Shown: positions 21,131 to 32,049 of the stretch, in pieces
Layout of the letters: each line of letters begins with the position of its first letter
How positions within the stretch are numbered: the first letter of the stretch is position 1
From: Pukyongiella litopenaei
Lineage (GTDB): Bacteria; Pseudomonadota; Alphaproteobacteria; Rhodobacterales; Rhodobacteraceae
Direction of reading: 5' to 3'
Length of the DNA stretch: 64,000 nucleotides
NCBI RefSeq assembly: GCF_003008555.2
Contig: NZ_CP027665.1
Span: 3,038,001 to 3,102,000, forward strand
Notes under the pieces: model-generated
What the model was told of the DNA's origin: nothing
Databases searched by the model: none
Seen by the model: the letters and a program-made list of their open reading frames with translations, nothing else
Translations under genes and position numbers: made by a program

Positions 21131-22108
21131 ATGAGCGGACTTCTGGCACTTCTCGATGACGTGGCGGGGATCGCCAAGGTGGCGGCGGCGTCGCTCGACG
21201 ATGTGGCGTCGCAGGCGGCCAAGGCGGGCGCCAAGGCGGCGGGCGCCGTGATCGACGACGCGGCGGTGGCGCCGAAATATGTGCATGGATTTTCCGCCGC
21301 GCGCGAATTGCCGATCATCTGGAAGATCGCCAAGGGGTCGCTGAAGAACAAGATCTTCTTCCTGCTGCCCGCCGCGCTGTTGCTGTCGGCCTTTGCGCCC
21401 TGGCTGATCCACCCGTTGCTGATGCTGGGTGGGGCCTATCTGTGTTTCGAGGGGGCGGAAAAGATCTGGCACGCCCTGCATCCCCATGACGCCCACACCG
21501 GTTTTGCCGAAAACGCGCCCGGCGATCCCGCGCATCTTGAAGAGGAGAAGGCCGCGGGTGCCATCAAGACCGATTTCATCCTGTCCGCCGAGATCATGAC
21601 CATCGCGTTGGCCGCCATCCCGCAGAGCAATTTCTGGATGGAGGCCGCGACGCTGGCGGTGGTCGGCATCGGCATCACCATCGCGGTCTATGGCAGCGTG
21701 GCGGTGATCGTGAAGGCCGACGATGTCGGCCTGTTCGTCTCGGAGAACGGCCGGTTCGCGCTGACACGGGCGCTGGGGCGGGGGCTGGTGAAGGCCATGC
21801 CGGGCTTCATGCGGTGGCTGACCATCATCGGCACCGCGGCCATGCTCTGGGTCGGCGGGTCGATCGTCATCCACGGGCTCGAAGTGCTGGGCTTTGGCTG
21901 GCTCGGGCACCAGATCCACGATCTGGCCGTCGCGGCGGCGCATTGGGTGCCCGAGAATATGCGCAAGGCCGGGGAATGGATCGCCACGGCGGCGATGGAT
22001 GGCGTGTTCGGCCTGGCGCTGGGCTTCGCGCTGATCCCGGTCGTGGTGCGGGTCATCGTTCCGCTCTGGTCCCGCATGACCGGCGGCACGGCCTCGGGCG
22101 GGCACTGA
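21131..22108 (+). CDS. DUF808 (YedI-like) integral membrane protein
   Basis: Member of the DUF808 family of inner-membrane proteins, with no known function. The signature start MSGLLALLDDVAGIAKVAAA and the central PKYVHGFSAARELPIIWKIA and KNKIFFLLPAALLLSAFAPW are characteristic. About six to seven membrane helices are visible, the first near residue 80 and the last near residue 295. Length (325 aa) is normal. It stands alone, divergent from gap and convergent with transketolase. Confidence 0.9.
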   Translation: MSGLLALLDDVAGIAKVAAASLDDVASQAAKAGAKAAGAVIDDAAVAPKYVHGFSAARELPIIWKIAKGSLKNKIFFLLPAALLLSAFAPWLIHPLLMLGGAYLCFEGAEKIWHALHPHDAHTGFAENAPGDPAHLEEEKAAGAIKTDFILSAEIMTIALAAIPQSNFWMEAATLAVVGIGITIAVYGSVAVIVKADDVGLFVSENGRFALTRALGRGLVKAMPGFMRWLTIIGTAAMLWVGGSIVIHGLEVLGFGWLGHQIHDLAVAAAHWVPENMRKAGEWIATAAMDGVFGLALGFALIPVVVRVIVPLWSRMTGGTASGGH

Positions 22109-22123
22109 TCGCGGCAACGACAA

Positions 22124-22150
22124 ACGCCGCGCCCGGGAAAGGCGCGGCGT
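22124..22150. terminator. Hairpin between convergent DUF808 and transketolase genes
   Basis: ACGCCGCGCC (22124-22133) pairs with GGCGCGGCGT (22141-22150) around a 7-base loop. T-rich sequence follows only weakly on either side (TTTG on the minus strand, CTTCGTTC on the plus strand). It is placed between two convergent stops, so a bidirectional terminator is the natural reading. Confidence 0.65.
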
Positions 22151-22175
22151 CTTCGTTCAGGCGCGTGATCGAACG

Positions 22176-24197
22176 TTAGCCCAGCAGTTCCTTGACCTTG
22201 GCGACGGTTGCCTCGGCGGTGATGCCGAATTTCTCGTAGAGCACCTCGGCGGGCGCGGAGGCGCCAAAGCTGTCCATGCCGATGAAACCGGCCTTGGCTT
22301 CCTTCCCGCGTTCGCCCAGCAGCCAGCGATCCCAGCCGCCATCGCGGACGGCGGCCTCGATGCCGACCCGAACCGCGCCGGCGGGCAGCACCTTGCGGCG
22401 ATAGGTTTCGTCCTGCGTGGCGAACAGTTCCATGCAGGGCATCGACACGACACGGGTGCCGATGTCCTCGGCCTCGAGCAATTCGCGCGCGGCCATCGCG
22501 ATCGACACTTCGGACCCGGTGGCGATCAGGATCGCCTGCCGTTTGGCGGTGGCGTCGGCCAGCACATAGGCCCCCTGCGCGGACAGGTTGCGGCCCTTGT
22601 GCTGGGTGCGCACCGTCGGCAGCCCCTGCCGGGTCAGCGACAGGACGGACGGGGTTTCCGTCGAACTCAGCGCCAGTTCCCAGGCCTCGGCGGTCTCCAC
22701 GGTGTCGGCGGGGCGGAACACCCATGTGTTCGGCGTGGCGCGGGAAATGGCCAGGTGTTCCACCGGCTGGTGGGTGGGGCCGTCTTCGCCCAGGCCGATA
22801 CTGTCATGGGTCATCACGAACACGGTCGGGATCCGCATCAGCGCGGCCAGCCGCATCGACGGGCGGGCATAGTCGGTGAACGCCATGAAGGTGCCGCCAT
22901 AGGGGCGGATACCACCATGCAGCGCCATGCCGTTCATCGCCGCCGCCATGCCGTGTTCGCGGATACCCCAGTGGATGTAGCGGCCCTTGCGGTTGTCGGC
23001 GCCGAAAACGCCGAGATCCCCGGTCTTGGTGTTGTTCGACCCGGTCAGGTCGGCCGAGCCGCCCACGGTTTCGCGCAGCACCGGGTTGACCAGTTCGAGC
23101 ACCATTTCCGAGCTCTTGCGCGTGGCTACCTTGTGGCCGGCCTCGCTGGCCTGTTTCTTCAGCGCGCGGATGGTCCCGGTCAGTTTCCTGGGCAGTTCGC
23201 GGGCATAGGCGCGTCTGAACTCGGCCTGGCGCCGCTCGGAGATCGAGGCGAACCGGGCCTCCCATTCGGCGCGGGCCGCGGCGCCGCGGGCGCCGATCGC
23301 TTCCCAGGCGGTTTTCACGTCATCGGGCACGACGAAGGCCGGGGTGGTCCAGCCATAGGCCTCTTTCGCGGCCTTGAGCTGGTCCGGGTCGGTCAGGGCG
23401 CCGTGGCCCTTGGAGGTGTCCTGGGCGGCGTGGCCGAGTGCGATATGGGTCTTGCAGGCGATCATCGACGGCTTGCGGGTGGTCTTGGCGCGGGCAATGG
23501 CTTCGTCGATGGCGGCCGGGTCGTGGCCGTCGATCTGCTGCACATGCCAGCCCGAGGCGCGGAACCGGGCCACCTGGTCGGTGCTGTCGGCCATGTCCAC
23601 GGTGCCGTCGATGGTGATGTTGTTGTTGTCCCACAGCACGATCAGCCGCGACAGCGCGTGCTTGCCGGCAAAGCTGATCGCTTCCTGGCTGACGCCTTCC
23701 ATCAGGCAGCCGTCACCGGCGATCACATAGGTGTGGTGATCCACCACCTTGCGGCCGTAATGGGCGCGCTGGATTTCCTCCGCCAGCGCGAAACCGACCG
23801 AGTTGGCGATGCCCTGGCCCAGCGGGCCGGTGGTCGTCTCGATGCCCTTGGCGTGGCCGTATTCCGGGTGCCCCGCCGTGCGCGCGCCCCATTGGCGGAA
23901 GTTCCGGACCTGCTCCAGCGTCATGTCCTCGTAGCCGGTCAGGTAGAGCAGCGAATAGAGCAGCATCGAGCCGTGCCCGGCGGACAGGATGAACCGGTCG
24001 CGATCGGGCCAGTCGGGCGCCGAGGCATCGAATTTCAGGTGTTTTTCGAACAGCACGGTGGCCACGTCGGCCATGCCCATCGGCATGCCGGAATGGCCCG
24101 AGTTGGCGGCATGAACGGCATCCAGCGTCAACGCGCGGATGGCTGCGGCCTTGGTCCAGTGTTCGGGATTGGCGGTGCGCAGGGCGGAAAGATCCAA
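22176..24197 (-). CDS. tkt: Transketolase
   Basis: Thiamine-diphosphate enzyme of the non-oxidative pentose phosphate and Calvin cycles. The 673-aa protein has the TPP motif [18 protein letters not shown] ending in DNNNITIDG, the N-terminal [19 protein letters not shown], the catalytic His region [12 protein letters not shown], and [20 protein letters not shown] with the substrate His. The start is a TTG at 24197 (reading [14 protein letters not shown]), preceded by AAGGAC; the N-terminus matches what is expected and no ATG in frame fits. The 259-bp gap to the divergent zauP-zapA operon contains no further gene that I can support. Confidence 0.95.
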   Translation of the reverse strand: MDLSALRTANPEHWTKAAAIRALTLDAVHAANSGHSGMPMGMADVATVLFEKHLKFDASAPDWPDRDRFILSAGHGSMLLYSLLYLTGYEDMTLEQVRNFRQWGARTAGHPEYGHAKGIETTTGPLGQGIANSVGFALAEEIQRAHYGRKVVDHHTYVIAGDGCLMEGVSQEAISFAGKHALSRLIVLWDNNNITIDGTVDMADSTDQVARFRASGWHVQQIDGHDPAAIDEAIARAKTTRKPSMIACKTHIALGHAAQDTSKGHGALTDPDQLKAAKEAYGWTTPAFVVPDDVKTAWEAIGARGAAARAEWEARFASISERRQAEFRRAYARELPRKLTGTIRALKKQASEAGHKVATRKSSEMVLELVNPVLRETVGGSADLTGSNNTKTGDLGVFGADNRKGRYIHWGIREHGMAAAMNGMALHGGIRPYGGTFMAFTDYARPSMRLAALMRIPTVFVMTHDSIGLGEDGPTHQPVEHLAISRATPNTWVFRPADTVETAEAWELALSSTETPSVLSLTRQGLPTVRTQHKGRNLSAQGAYVLADATAKRQAILIATGSEVSIAMAARELLEAEDIGTRVVSMPCMELFATQDETYRRKVLPAGAVRVGIEAAVRDGGWDRWLLGERGKEAKAGFIGMDSFGASAPAEVLYEKFGITAEATVAKVKELLG

Positions 24198-24456
24198 CGG
24201 CTTCGTCCTTCGGATTGGTCAGATGGTGTACTCTGGCGGCAGGATGCTCAATACCAGCCGGGTGCCAAAGATCAAGCGGCGCAGGGCCGGGCAGGGGATG
24301 CGCGTGAAGATGCCGGTCCAAGTGGTTGAAAGCAAACGGGGGGGCGAAATCCGCCGCGGGTTTGTTTAGAATCGCCGCAATCTGGTGCCGCGCTGATTCG
24401 CGGATGGTAATCGTAGCAACAGGGCGGCGGCCGGGCCGCTCGGGAAGGGACAAGGC

Positions 24457-24921
24457 TTGGAACGGATCGAGGAACTGCAGGCGCGGTTGTCCGGCGCCAT
24501 GTTGCGGATCGACGCCGCGAACGGGGCGGCGCTGAAGCGCGTGGCTGACCTGATGGCGGCGCTCGACGCGGAAAAGGCCGCGAACGAAAAGTTGCGGGCG
24601 CAGATCGAGACACTGGAAGCCGATGCCGCCGCGGCGCAGCCGGCGCGGGACGCGGCCGAGGCGCAGTCCAAGGCGATGGCGCGGCTCGACATGGATCTGC
24701 AGCGGCTGAAGATGTCGAATGACCAGCTGCGTGATACCAGCGCCGCGCTTCGCGAGGCCAGCGGCGCCGATGAGACATTGCTGAACCGGGCCATGCTCGC
24801 CGAGATCGAAAGCCTGCGTGCCGCGCGCGCCGCGGATGCGGCCGAGGCCGGCGCGCTGCTGGCGCGGCTCGAACCGCTGCTGGCGCAGGCGGATGCAACC
24901 GAAGCTGCGGAGGATGCGTGA
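24457..24921 (+). CDS. Coiled-coil protein upstream of zapA (ZauP-like)
   Basis: A 154-aa, almost entirely alpha-helical protein rich in Ala, Glu, Leu and Arg with heptad-like spacing from residue 1 to about 110 (ERIEELQARLSGAMLRIDAA, RLDMDLQRLKMSNDQLRD) and no Cys or membrane segment. In Caulobacter the gene immediately upstream of zapA encodes ZauP, a coiled-coil partner of ZapA that focuses the Z-ring; position, size and composition here fit that role. The start is a TTG at 24457 preceded by GGGAAGGGA. One base separates its stop from the zapA ATG. Homology is inferred from synteny and architecture, since coiled coils align poorly. Confidence 0.7.
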   Translation: MERIEELQARLSGAMLRIDAANGAALKRVADLMAALDAEKAANEKLRAQIETLEADAAAAQPARDAAEAQSKAMARLDMDLQRLKMSNDQLRDTSAALREASGADETLLNRAMLAEIESLRAARAADAAEAGALLARLEPLLAQADATEAAEDA

Positions 24922-24922
24922 G

Positions 24923-25324
24923 ATGCCAGAGGTAACGATCCAGATCGGCGGGCGCGGGTTCGATGTGTCGTGCCAGCCCGGAGAAGAGGAATTCCTGCAT
25001 TCCGCGGCGCGGATGCTGGATGACGAGGCGCAGGTTCTGGCCGATCAGTTGGGCCGGATGCCCGAGGCAAAGATGCTGCTGATGGCCGGGCTCATGCTGG
25101 CCGACCGCACCGCCGCCGTCGAGGACAAGGCGCGGCGGCTGGAAATGCAGCTGGCCGAACGCGATGCCGAGATCACGCGGCTGAACAACGCCCCCCCGCC
25201 CGAGCCGCAGCAGATCCAGGTGCCGGTGGTGCCTGACTCGCTGACGGAGTCGCTGGCCGAACTCGTCGCCCGCGCCGAGGCACTGGCCGCGCAGGCCGAA
25301 GAACATGGAGACCAGAACACATGA
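24923..25324 (+). CDS. zapA: Cell division protein ZapA
   Basis: Z-ring-associated protein that bundles FtsZ filaments. The 133-aa protein has the ZapA N-terminal globular domain (VTIQIGGRGFDVSCQPGEEE, then LHSAARMLDDEAQVLADQLG and MLLMAGLMLADR) and a long helix. The C-terminal 40 residues (Pro/Gln-rich, then an Ala/Glu helix) extend beyond E. coli ZapA. GCGGAGG precedes the start. It is coupled upstream to the ZauP-like gene and downstream, by ATGA, to an MliC-like secreted protein gene. Confidence 0.88.
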   Translation: MPEVTIQIGGRGFDVSCQPGEEEFLHSAARMLDDEAQVLADQLGRMPEAKMLLMAGLMLADRTAAVEDKARRLEMQLAERDAEITRLNNAPPPEPQQIQVPVVPDSLTESLAELVARAEALAAQAEEHGDQNT

Positions 25325-25683
25325 ACCGGCATATCCACATCATTGCGGCGGCCCTGCTGGCGCTGCCGGGGATCGCGGCGGCCGGGGATGGCCCCGCCGT
25401 CATCGGCGCGACCTATCAATGCGACCGCGCGGTGACGCTGCCGGTGACGTTCATCAACCCCGGCGACGCGCCGGGGCTGGCGGTGATGATGGTCGAGGGC
25501 AAGCTGGTCGCGCTCCGGCAGGCGACGAGCGGATCGGGCGTGCGCTATGTGGCGCTGGACGAGCAGGACAGCTATCGCCTCTACACCAAGGGCAGCGATG
25601 CGTTCGTCACCCATATGGCGGCCGACCACACCGCCGAAGAGGCAACCATACTGGACGGTTGCCACACCGAAACCGGGTTCTGA
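25321..25683 (+). CDS. Secreted MliC-like (C-type lysozyme inhibitor) protein
   Basis: Small exported protein with a Sec signal peptide (HIHIIAAALLALPGIAAAGD). The mature part of about 98 residues matches the MliC fold by eye: a first-strand Cys (ATYQCDRAVTLPVTF), a central loop with SGSGVRYVALDEQD resembling the MliC Ser-Gly-Ala-Arg-Tyr motif, the YTKGSDAFV strand and a last Cys (ILDGCHTE) for a disulfide. There is no lipobox, so it would be soluble periplasmic (PliC-like). Its ATG overlaps the zapA stop, tying it to the division operon, which is unusual. A different small beta-barrel is possible. Confidence 0.65.
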   Translation: MNRHIHIIAAALLALPGIAAAGDGPAVIGATYQCDRAVTLPVTFINPGDAPGLAVMMVEGKLVALRQATSGSGVRYVALDEQDSYRLYTKGSDAFVTHMAADHTAEEATILDGCHTETGF

Positions 25684-25723
25684 GCCGGGACCGGCTCAGG
25701 GTCGGGCCAATATCTGGGTCAGG

Positions 25724-26086
25724 TCAGGCGTTGGCTTCGCGGATCTTGTCGGCGGCGTCCTTGTCATAGGACACGCCGTTCTGCTCGAACAATGTGTCCA
25801 GCTCGCCCGACAGGGTCATCTCGGTGATGATGTCGCAGCCGCCGACGAATTCGCCCTTCACATAGAGCTGCGGAATGGTCGGCCAGTCCGAGTAATCCTT
25901 GATGCCCTGCCGAATCTCGTCATCGGCGAGCACGTTCACATCGACATAGTTCACGCCCATGTAGTTCAGCACGCCGGCGACGCGGGACGAGAACCCGCAT
26001 TGGGGCATTTCCTTGGTGCCCTTCATGTAGAGCACCACGTCATTGGCATTCACGGTTTCGTCGATGCGGGTCTTGGCATTGGTCAT
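25724..26086 (-). CDS. grxD: Monothiol glutaredoxin, Grx4/GrxD family
   Basis: CGFS-type monothiol glutaredoxin that carries a [2Fe-2S] cluster, often with a BolA partner, for iron-sulfur transfer and iron sensing. The active site is [14 protein letters not shown] with C30. Further conserved parts are [20 protein letters not shown] (cis-Pro and glutathione-binding Gly-Gly) and a C-terminal helix. Length (120 aa) is typical. The bolA gene is 28 bp upstream on the same strand, the usual functional pair. Confidence 0.95.
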   Translation of the reverse strand: MTNAKTRIDETVNANDVVLYMKGTKEMPQCGFSSRVAGVLNYMGVNYVDVNVLADDEIRQGIKDYSDWPTIPQLYVKGEFVGGCDIITEMTLSGELDTLFEQNGVSYDKDAADKIREANA

Positions 26087-26114
26087 GTGTCGTCTCCGGG
26101 GGGAAAGGGTCGGG

Positions 26115-26357
26115 TCAGTCGGGCGCCTTGGTGGTCAGCGCCAGCGCATGCAGATCGCCCGTGGGGCCGTCCATCTTGCCCTTGAGCGCGGCATAGACCG
26201 CGCGTTGCTGCTGCACGCGGTTCTGGCCCCGAAAGCTTTCGTCGATCACTTCGGCGGCGTAATGGTTTCCGTCACCGGCCAGGTCGGTGATGGTGATCTT
26301 TGCCTGCGGAAAGGCGCTGCGGATCAGGGCCTCGATCTCGTGGGCTGACATGGCCAT
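26115..26357 (-). CDS. BolA/IbaG family protein
   Basis: Partner of monothiol glutaredoxins in [2Fe-2S] cluster binding. The 80-aa protein has the BolA fold sequence with [20 protein letters not shown], containing the His often used in cluster ligation, [16 protein letters not shown] and the C-terminal HALALTT with its conserved His. I start at 26357 ([12 protein letters not shown]), where AGGAG precedes; the longer frame upstream has no similar support. It lies 70 bp downstream of purL and just before grxD. Confidence 0.92.
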   Translation of the reverse strand: MAMSAHEIEALIRSAFPQAKITITDLAGDGNHYAAEVIDESFRGQNRVQQQRAVYAALKGKMDGPTGDLHALALTTKAPD

Positions 26358-26427
26358 GTTGGCGTCACTCCTGTTCGTCTGTTCCCGATGTAGGACGATG
26401 CGCGCATGCGTGCAAGAGACCCGGACA

Positions 26428-28587
<2,160 letters not shown>

Positions 28588-28701
28588 GGCGGGCGTCCGT
28601 CTCCGTCGGGGGTGATTGCCGCGCCTTTTAGGGCAAGGCCGGGGCAGGGGAAAGAGGCAAGGGTGCCGCGCCGGTTCGGGCCGGCCCGGACGGGGCTGGC
28701 G

Positions 28702-29319
28702 TCAGCGGAACAGCGGCACATGCGGCCCGGCGGTTTCGGGCAGCAGGCCGGACAGGCGCGGGTCGGGGGCGACTTCGATCTGCTGGCGGACGGGGGTGAA
28801 ACCGCTGCGGATGTAGAAGCCGAGCGCGCCGGGATGATCCAGCGTGCAGGTGTGGACATGAAACAGGCGGATCGGCCGCGCCCAGGCCAGGTCGATGGCC
28901 CGGTTCATCAGGTAACGGCCGGCCCCCCCGCCAATGGCCTCGGGCGTCAGTCCGAAAAAGGCCAGTTCGCAGGCGCCGGGTTGGCGAAAATCCAGCTCCA
29001 GCAGGCCGATGGCCTGCCCGTCGCGGTCGAGCGCGTAAACCTCGACTGCCGGGTCGTGCAGGATTGCGGCCAGGGCGGCATCGTCCAGCGACAGCCGCGA
29101 ATACCACAGCCAGTCCAGCGCGCCGATGCGGGTGAACAGGTCGCGATACCACCCCGTTTCGGGTCGTTCGACGCGCAGCAGCGTGGCGTTTTCCGGCGCG
29201 GGCACCGGACGCGGCGCGGCGGCCTCGCGCATTTCCAGATGGGTGACGATCGCCGTCAGCCGCCCGGCCGGGATGTCATGAAACCCGTCGCCAAGAAACC
29301 CGTCGCTAAGCGTGGTCAT
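28702..29319 (-). CDS. GNAT family N-acetyltransferase
   Basis: Predicted acetyl-CoA-dependent acyltransferase of unknown substrate, 205 aa. The GNAT elements are AIGLLELDFRQPGACELAFF (beta strands before the acetyl-CoA loop), LTPEAIGGGAGRYLMNRAID with the pyrophosphate-binding GGGAGRYL, and LDHPGALGFYIRSGFTP. It begins at the ATG overlapping the stop of the PfkB kinase gene (ATGA at 29316), so it is coupled to that gene. The C-terminal residues LPETAGPHVPLFR resemble those of other alphaproteobacterial relatives in my memory, but no function is known. Confidence 0.83.
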   Translation of the reverse strand: MTTLSDGFLGDGFHDIPAGRLTAIVTHLEMREAAAPRPVPAPENATLLRVERPETGWYRDLFTRIGALDWLWYSRLSLDDAALAAILHDPAVEVYALDRDGQAIGLLELDFRQPGACELAFFGLTPEAIGGGAGRYLMNRAIDLAWARPIRLFHVHTCTLDHPGALGFYIRSGFTPVRQQIEVAPDPRLSGLLPETAGPHVPLFR

Positions 29320-30305
29320 GCCAGCCCCTCGGCCCGCAACATGGCGCCGATATCGGCCTCGGGGCGCGGCCCGATGTGAGAGATCACCTCGCGCGCGCAG
29401 ATATTGCCGATGCGGGCGCAGGATTTCAGATCGCGCCCGGTCGCCATCCCGTAGAGGAACCCGGCGGCGAACTGGTCGCCCGCGCCGGTGGCGTCCACCG
29501 GCGTGATCGCGTCCACGGCCACGTCGATCCGGTCGGTGCCCTGCATGACCGTCACCCCGTCGCCCGACCGGGTGCAGACCACCAGCGGGCACAGCGCGGC
29601 GGTCATCACCAGCGCGTCGTCCAGGTGATCGCTTTCGAACAGCGACTGGATTTCCGCCTCGTTGCCGATCACGAAATCCAGATCGTGCTGGATCAGTGAA
29701 ATGAAATCGGCCCGGTGCCGGTCGACGCAGAACGGGTCTGAGATCGCGATGCCGGTCTGCCCGCCGCCCGCGCGCGTGGCCCGCGCGGCCTCGCGGAACG
29801 CGGTCTTTCCGGCGTCGTGGTCGAACAGGTAGCCTTCGAGAAACATGATCCTGGCATTGCCGGTGACATCGGGCGACACGTCCTGCGAACTCAGCCCGGT
29901 CGAAATGCCGAGATAGGTGTTCATCGAGCGTTCACCATCGGGCGAGACGAAGATCATCGAACGCGAGGTGGGCAATTCGCCATCGGCCACCGGCGGGTTG
30001 ACGAAGTCGATCCCGTTTTCGCTCATCGCGCCGGCATAGAACTGGCCCAGCGCATCGTCGCGCACCCGGCCGATGAACGCGGTCTCCAGCCCCAGCGCGC
30101 CGGCCCCGGCGATGGTGTTGGCAACAGACCCGCCCGGCGTCTGGACGCGGCCGTCCATCGCGCCATAGAGCACCTCGGCCCGCTCGCGCCCGATGAGCTG
30201 CATGATCCCTTTCTCGATGCCCATGTGATCCAGGAAACTGTCGTCGGATTGGCTGATGACATCGACGACGGCATTGCCGATGCCGACCAGGTCGTAACGC
30301 TTCAT
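29316..30305 (-). CDS. PfkB-family carbohydrate kinase, adenosine kinase-like
   Basis: Ribokinase/PfkB fold kinase of 329 aa. N-terminal DLVGIGNAVVDVISQSDDSF and PGGSVANTIAGAGALG fit the adenosine-kinase branch more than ribokinase. The anion-hole and catalytic base are in the C-terminal signature VDATGAGDQFAAGFLYG. Start at 30305 (MKRYDLVG); the frame extends further but into the nth gene. It is coupled at both ends (ATGA with nth and with the GNAT gene). An adenosine or other nucleoside kinase role near purL is plausible, but the substrate is inferred only. Confidence 0.86.
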   Translation of the reverse strand: MKRYDLVGIGNAVVDVISQSDDSFLDHMGIEKGIMQLIGRERAEVLYGAMDGRVQTPGGSVANTIAGAGALGLETAFIGRVRDDALGQFYAGAMSENGIDFVNPPVADGELPTSRSMIFVSPDGERSMNTYLGISTGLSSQDVSPDVTGNARIMFLEGYLFDHDAGKTAFREAARATRAGGGQTGIAISDPFCVDRHRADFISLIQHDLDFVIGNEAEIQSLFESDHLDDALVMTAALCPLVVCTRSGDGVTVMQGTDRIDVAVDAITPVDATGAGDQFAAGFLYGMATGRDLKSCARIGNICAREVISHIGPRPEADIGAMLRAEGLA

Positions 30306-30946
30306 AGGGATTTTTCCTCGTACTGGCAGATGTCGCGGATCAAACAGGCACCGCATTGGGGTTTGCGCGCCTTGCAGGTATAGCGCCCATGCAGGATCAT
30401 CCAGTGATGCGCATGAAGCTGGAATTCGGCGGGCACGTTGTCCTCGATCGCGCGTTCGACCGCGACGACATCCTTGCCCGGAGCGATGCCCGACCGGTTG
30501 CCGAGCCGGAAGATATGCGTATCCACCGCCTGGGCCGGAAAGCGCCACCACATGTTCAGCACCACGTTCGCGGTCTTGCGCCCGACGCCGGGCAGCGCCT
30601 GCAACGCCGCGCGGGATGACGGCACCTCGCCGCCGTGATCCTCGACCAGAATGCGGCTGAGCCGGATGACATTTTTTGCCTTCTGCCGGAACAGGCCGAT
30701 GGTCTTGATATGGTCGGTTAGGCCCGCTTCGCCGAGATCGAGCATCTTCTGCGGTGTATCGGCGACGGGAAACAGCCCGCGCGTGGCCTTGTTCACCCCG
30801 GCATCGGTGGCCTGCGCGCTCAACGCCACCGCGACGAGCAGCGTATAGGCGTTCACATGCTCCAGTTCGCCCTTGGGTTCAGGGTCGGACGCCCGGAAAC
30901 GGGAAAAGATCTCGTGGATCGCGTGGTAATCGAGTTGCCGGGCCAT
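30302..30946 (-). CDS. nth: Endonuclease III (DNA glycosylase/AP lyase)
   Basis: Base-excision repair enzyme for oxidised pyrimidines. The 214-aa protein has the helix-hairpin-helix LPGVGRKTANVVL with the catalytic Lys, the catalytic Asp region VDTHIFRLGNRSG, and the 4Fe-4S cluster ligands CKARKPQCGACLIRDIC (C-x6-C-x2-C-x5-C). I start it at 30946 (MARQLDYHAI); an upstream ATG at 31009 is possible but less likely. It heads a coupled run nth-pfkB-GNAT and is divergent from the Ada-like repair gene 137 bp away. Confidence 0.95.
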   Translation of the reverse strand: MARQLDYHAIHEIFSRFRASDPEPKGELEHVNAYTLLVAVALSAQATDAGVNKATRGLFPVADTPQKMLDLGEAGLTDHIKTIGLFRQKAKNVIRLSRILVEDHGGEVPSSRAALQALPGVGRKTANVVLNMWWRFPAQAVDTHIFRLGNRSGIAPGKDVVAVERAIEDNVPAEFQLHAHHWMILHGRYTCKARKPQCGACLIRDICQYEEKSL

Positions 30947-31083
30947 CCGCGCCTTAATGCCGCCCGTCGGCAGGATGGTAAAGGGGGAACCGCGCCGGGC
31001 CGTAGGCATGGAAATCGCAGGTTCCGGGTCGCGCCGGGCGGGCGGGGGGCCTAATGTCGACGCACCGATTGCAGGAGACCGCC

Positions 31084-31935
31084 ATGAACATGCAGACGCC
31101 GGAACAGGGCTATCACTATCAGGTCATGCGCCGGGCGATCGAGCTGATCGACGACAACAGCGCCGGCGGGGGCAAGGACATGTCGCTGGAGGATCTCGCC
31201 GCCCGGATGGACATGAGCCCCGCGCATTTCCAGCGGCTGTTTTCGCAATGGGTTGGCGTATCACCCAAGCGGTATCAGCAATATCTCGCGCTGGGCCATG
31301 CGCGGGCGCTCTTGCGCGACCGGTTCTCGACGCTCGAAACCGCCCTCGGCACCGGGTTGTCGGGCACCGGCCGCCTGCATGACCTGTTCCTGCGCTGGGA
31401 GGCGATGAGCCCCGGCGAGTTTGCCCGCCGCGGCGCGGGGCTGACGATCCGCTGGGGGTGGCTCGACAGCCCGTTCGGCCCGGCACTGGTCATGGCCACC
31501 GACCGGGGGCTGTGCGGGATCGCCTTTGGATCGGAATGCAGCCGCGACGCCGCCTTTGCCGATCTGGCGTCGCGCTGGCCCGAGGCCGGTTTCGTCGAGG
31601 ACGTGGATGCGCTGCGCCCCTGGGCCGAAGCGGCCTTTGCCCAATCCGGCGAAACCCGGCTGCACATGATCGGCGCGCCGTTCCAGATCAAGGTCTGGGA
31701 GGCGCTGCTGGCGATCCCGTCGGGCAGCGTCACCACCTATTCCGAGATCGCGCAGGCGGTGGGCCATCCCCGCGCGGTGCGCGCGGTCGGCACAGCAGTG
31801 GGGCGCAACCCGGTGAGCTGGCTGATCCCGTGCCATCGCGCGCTGCGCAAATCCGGCGGGCTGGGCGGCTACCACTGGGGCCTGCAGGTCAAGCGGGCGA
31901 TGCTGGCCTTCGAGGCGGCGCGCGCGGAATCGTGA
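31084..31935 (+). CDS. AraC-HTH / O6-methylguanine-DNA methyltransferase fusion (Ada-like, lacks AdaA Cys domain)
   Basis: Fusion of an AraC-type DNA-binding domain (residues 15-115: LEDLAARMDMSPAHFQRLFS, VSPKRYQQYLALGHARALL) to a C-terminal suicide methyltransferase with IPCHRALRKSGGLGGY (acceptor C250) and GRNPVSWL. The N-terminal zinc/methylphosphotriester domain of E. coli Ada, with its four Cys ligands, is absent, so the usual methylation switch for activation is missing. It would repair O6-alkylguanine and possibly regulate transcription. Start at 31084 has a GGAGACC Shine-Dalgarno-like sequence. It is divergent from nth, forming a repair gene pair. Confidence 0.88.
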   Translation: MNMQTPEQGYHYQVMRRAIELIDDNSAGGGKDMSLEDLAARMDMSPAHFQRLFSQWVGVSPKRYQQYLALGHARALLRDRFSTLETALGTGLSGTGRLHDLFLRWEAMSPGEFARRGAGLTIRWGWLDSPFGPALVMATDRGLCGIAFGSECSRDAAFADLASRWPEAGFVEDVDALRPWAEAAFAQSGETRLHMIGAPFQIKVWEALLAIPSGSVTTYSEIAQAVGHPRAVRAVGTAVGRNPVSWLIPCHRALRKSGGLGGYHWGLQVKRAMLAFEAARAES

Positions 31936-31966
31936 GCGTCCGTGGGCGCGGCCCGTCAGTTACGCC

Positions 31967-31997
31967 TTGAGGCGTCCGCACCTACCTGTGCTATAGT
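31967..31997 (+). promoter_or_regulatory. Probable sigma-70-type promoter of the OmpA lipoprotein gene
   Basis: TTGAGG at 31967 and CTATAG/TATAGT at 31991-31997 are spaced 18-19 bp, about 53 bp before the lipoprotein ATG. The -35 overlaps a 6-bp inverted repeat, ACGCCT-TG-AGGCGT (31962-31975), which could be an operator. Sequence-only call. Confidence 0.45.
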
Positions 31998-32049
31998 CCG
32001 CGCCAAAGGTGGCCGGAAGAACCGGGACCAGAGCAGAGGTTTGAGCACC

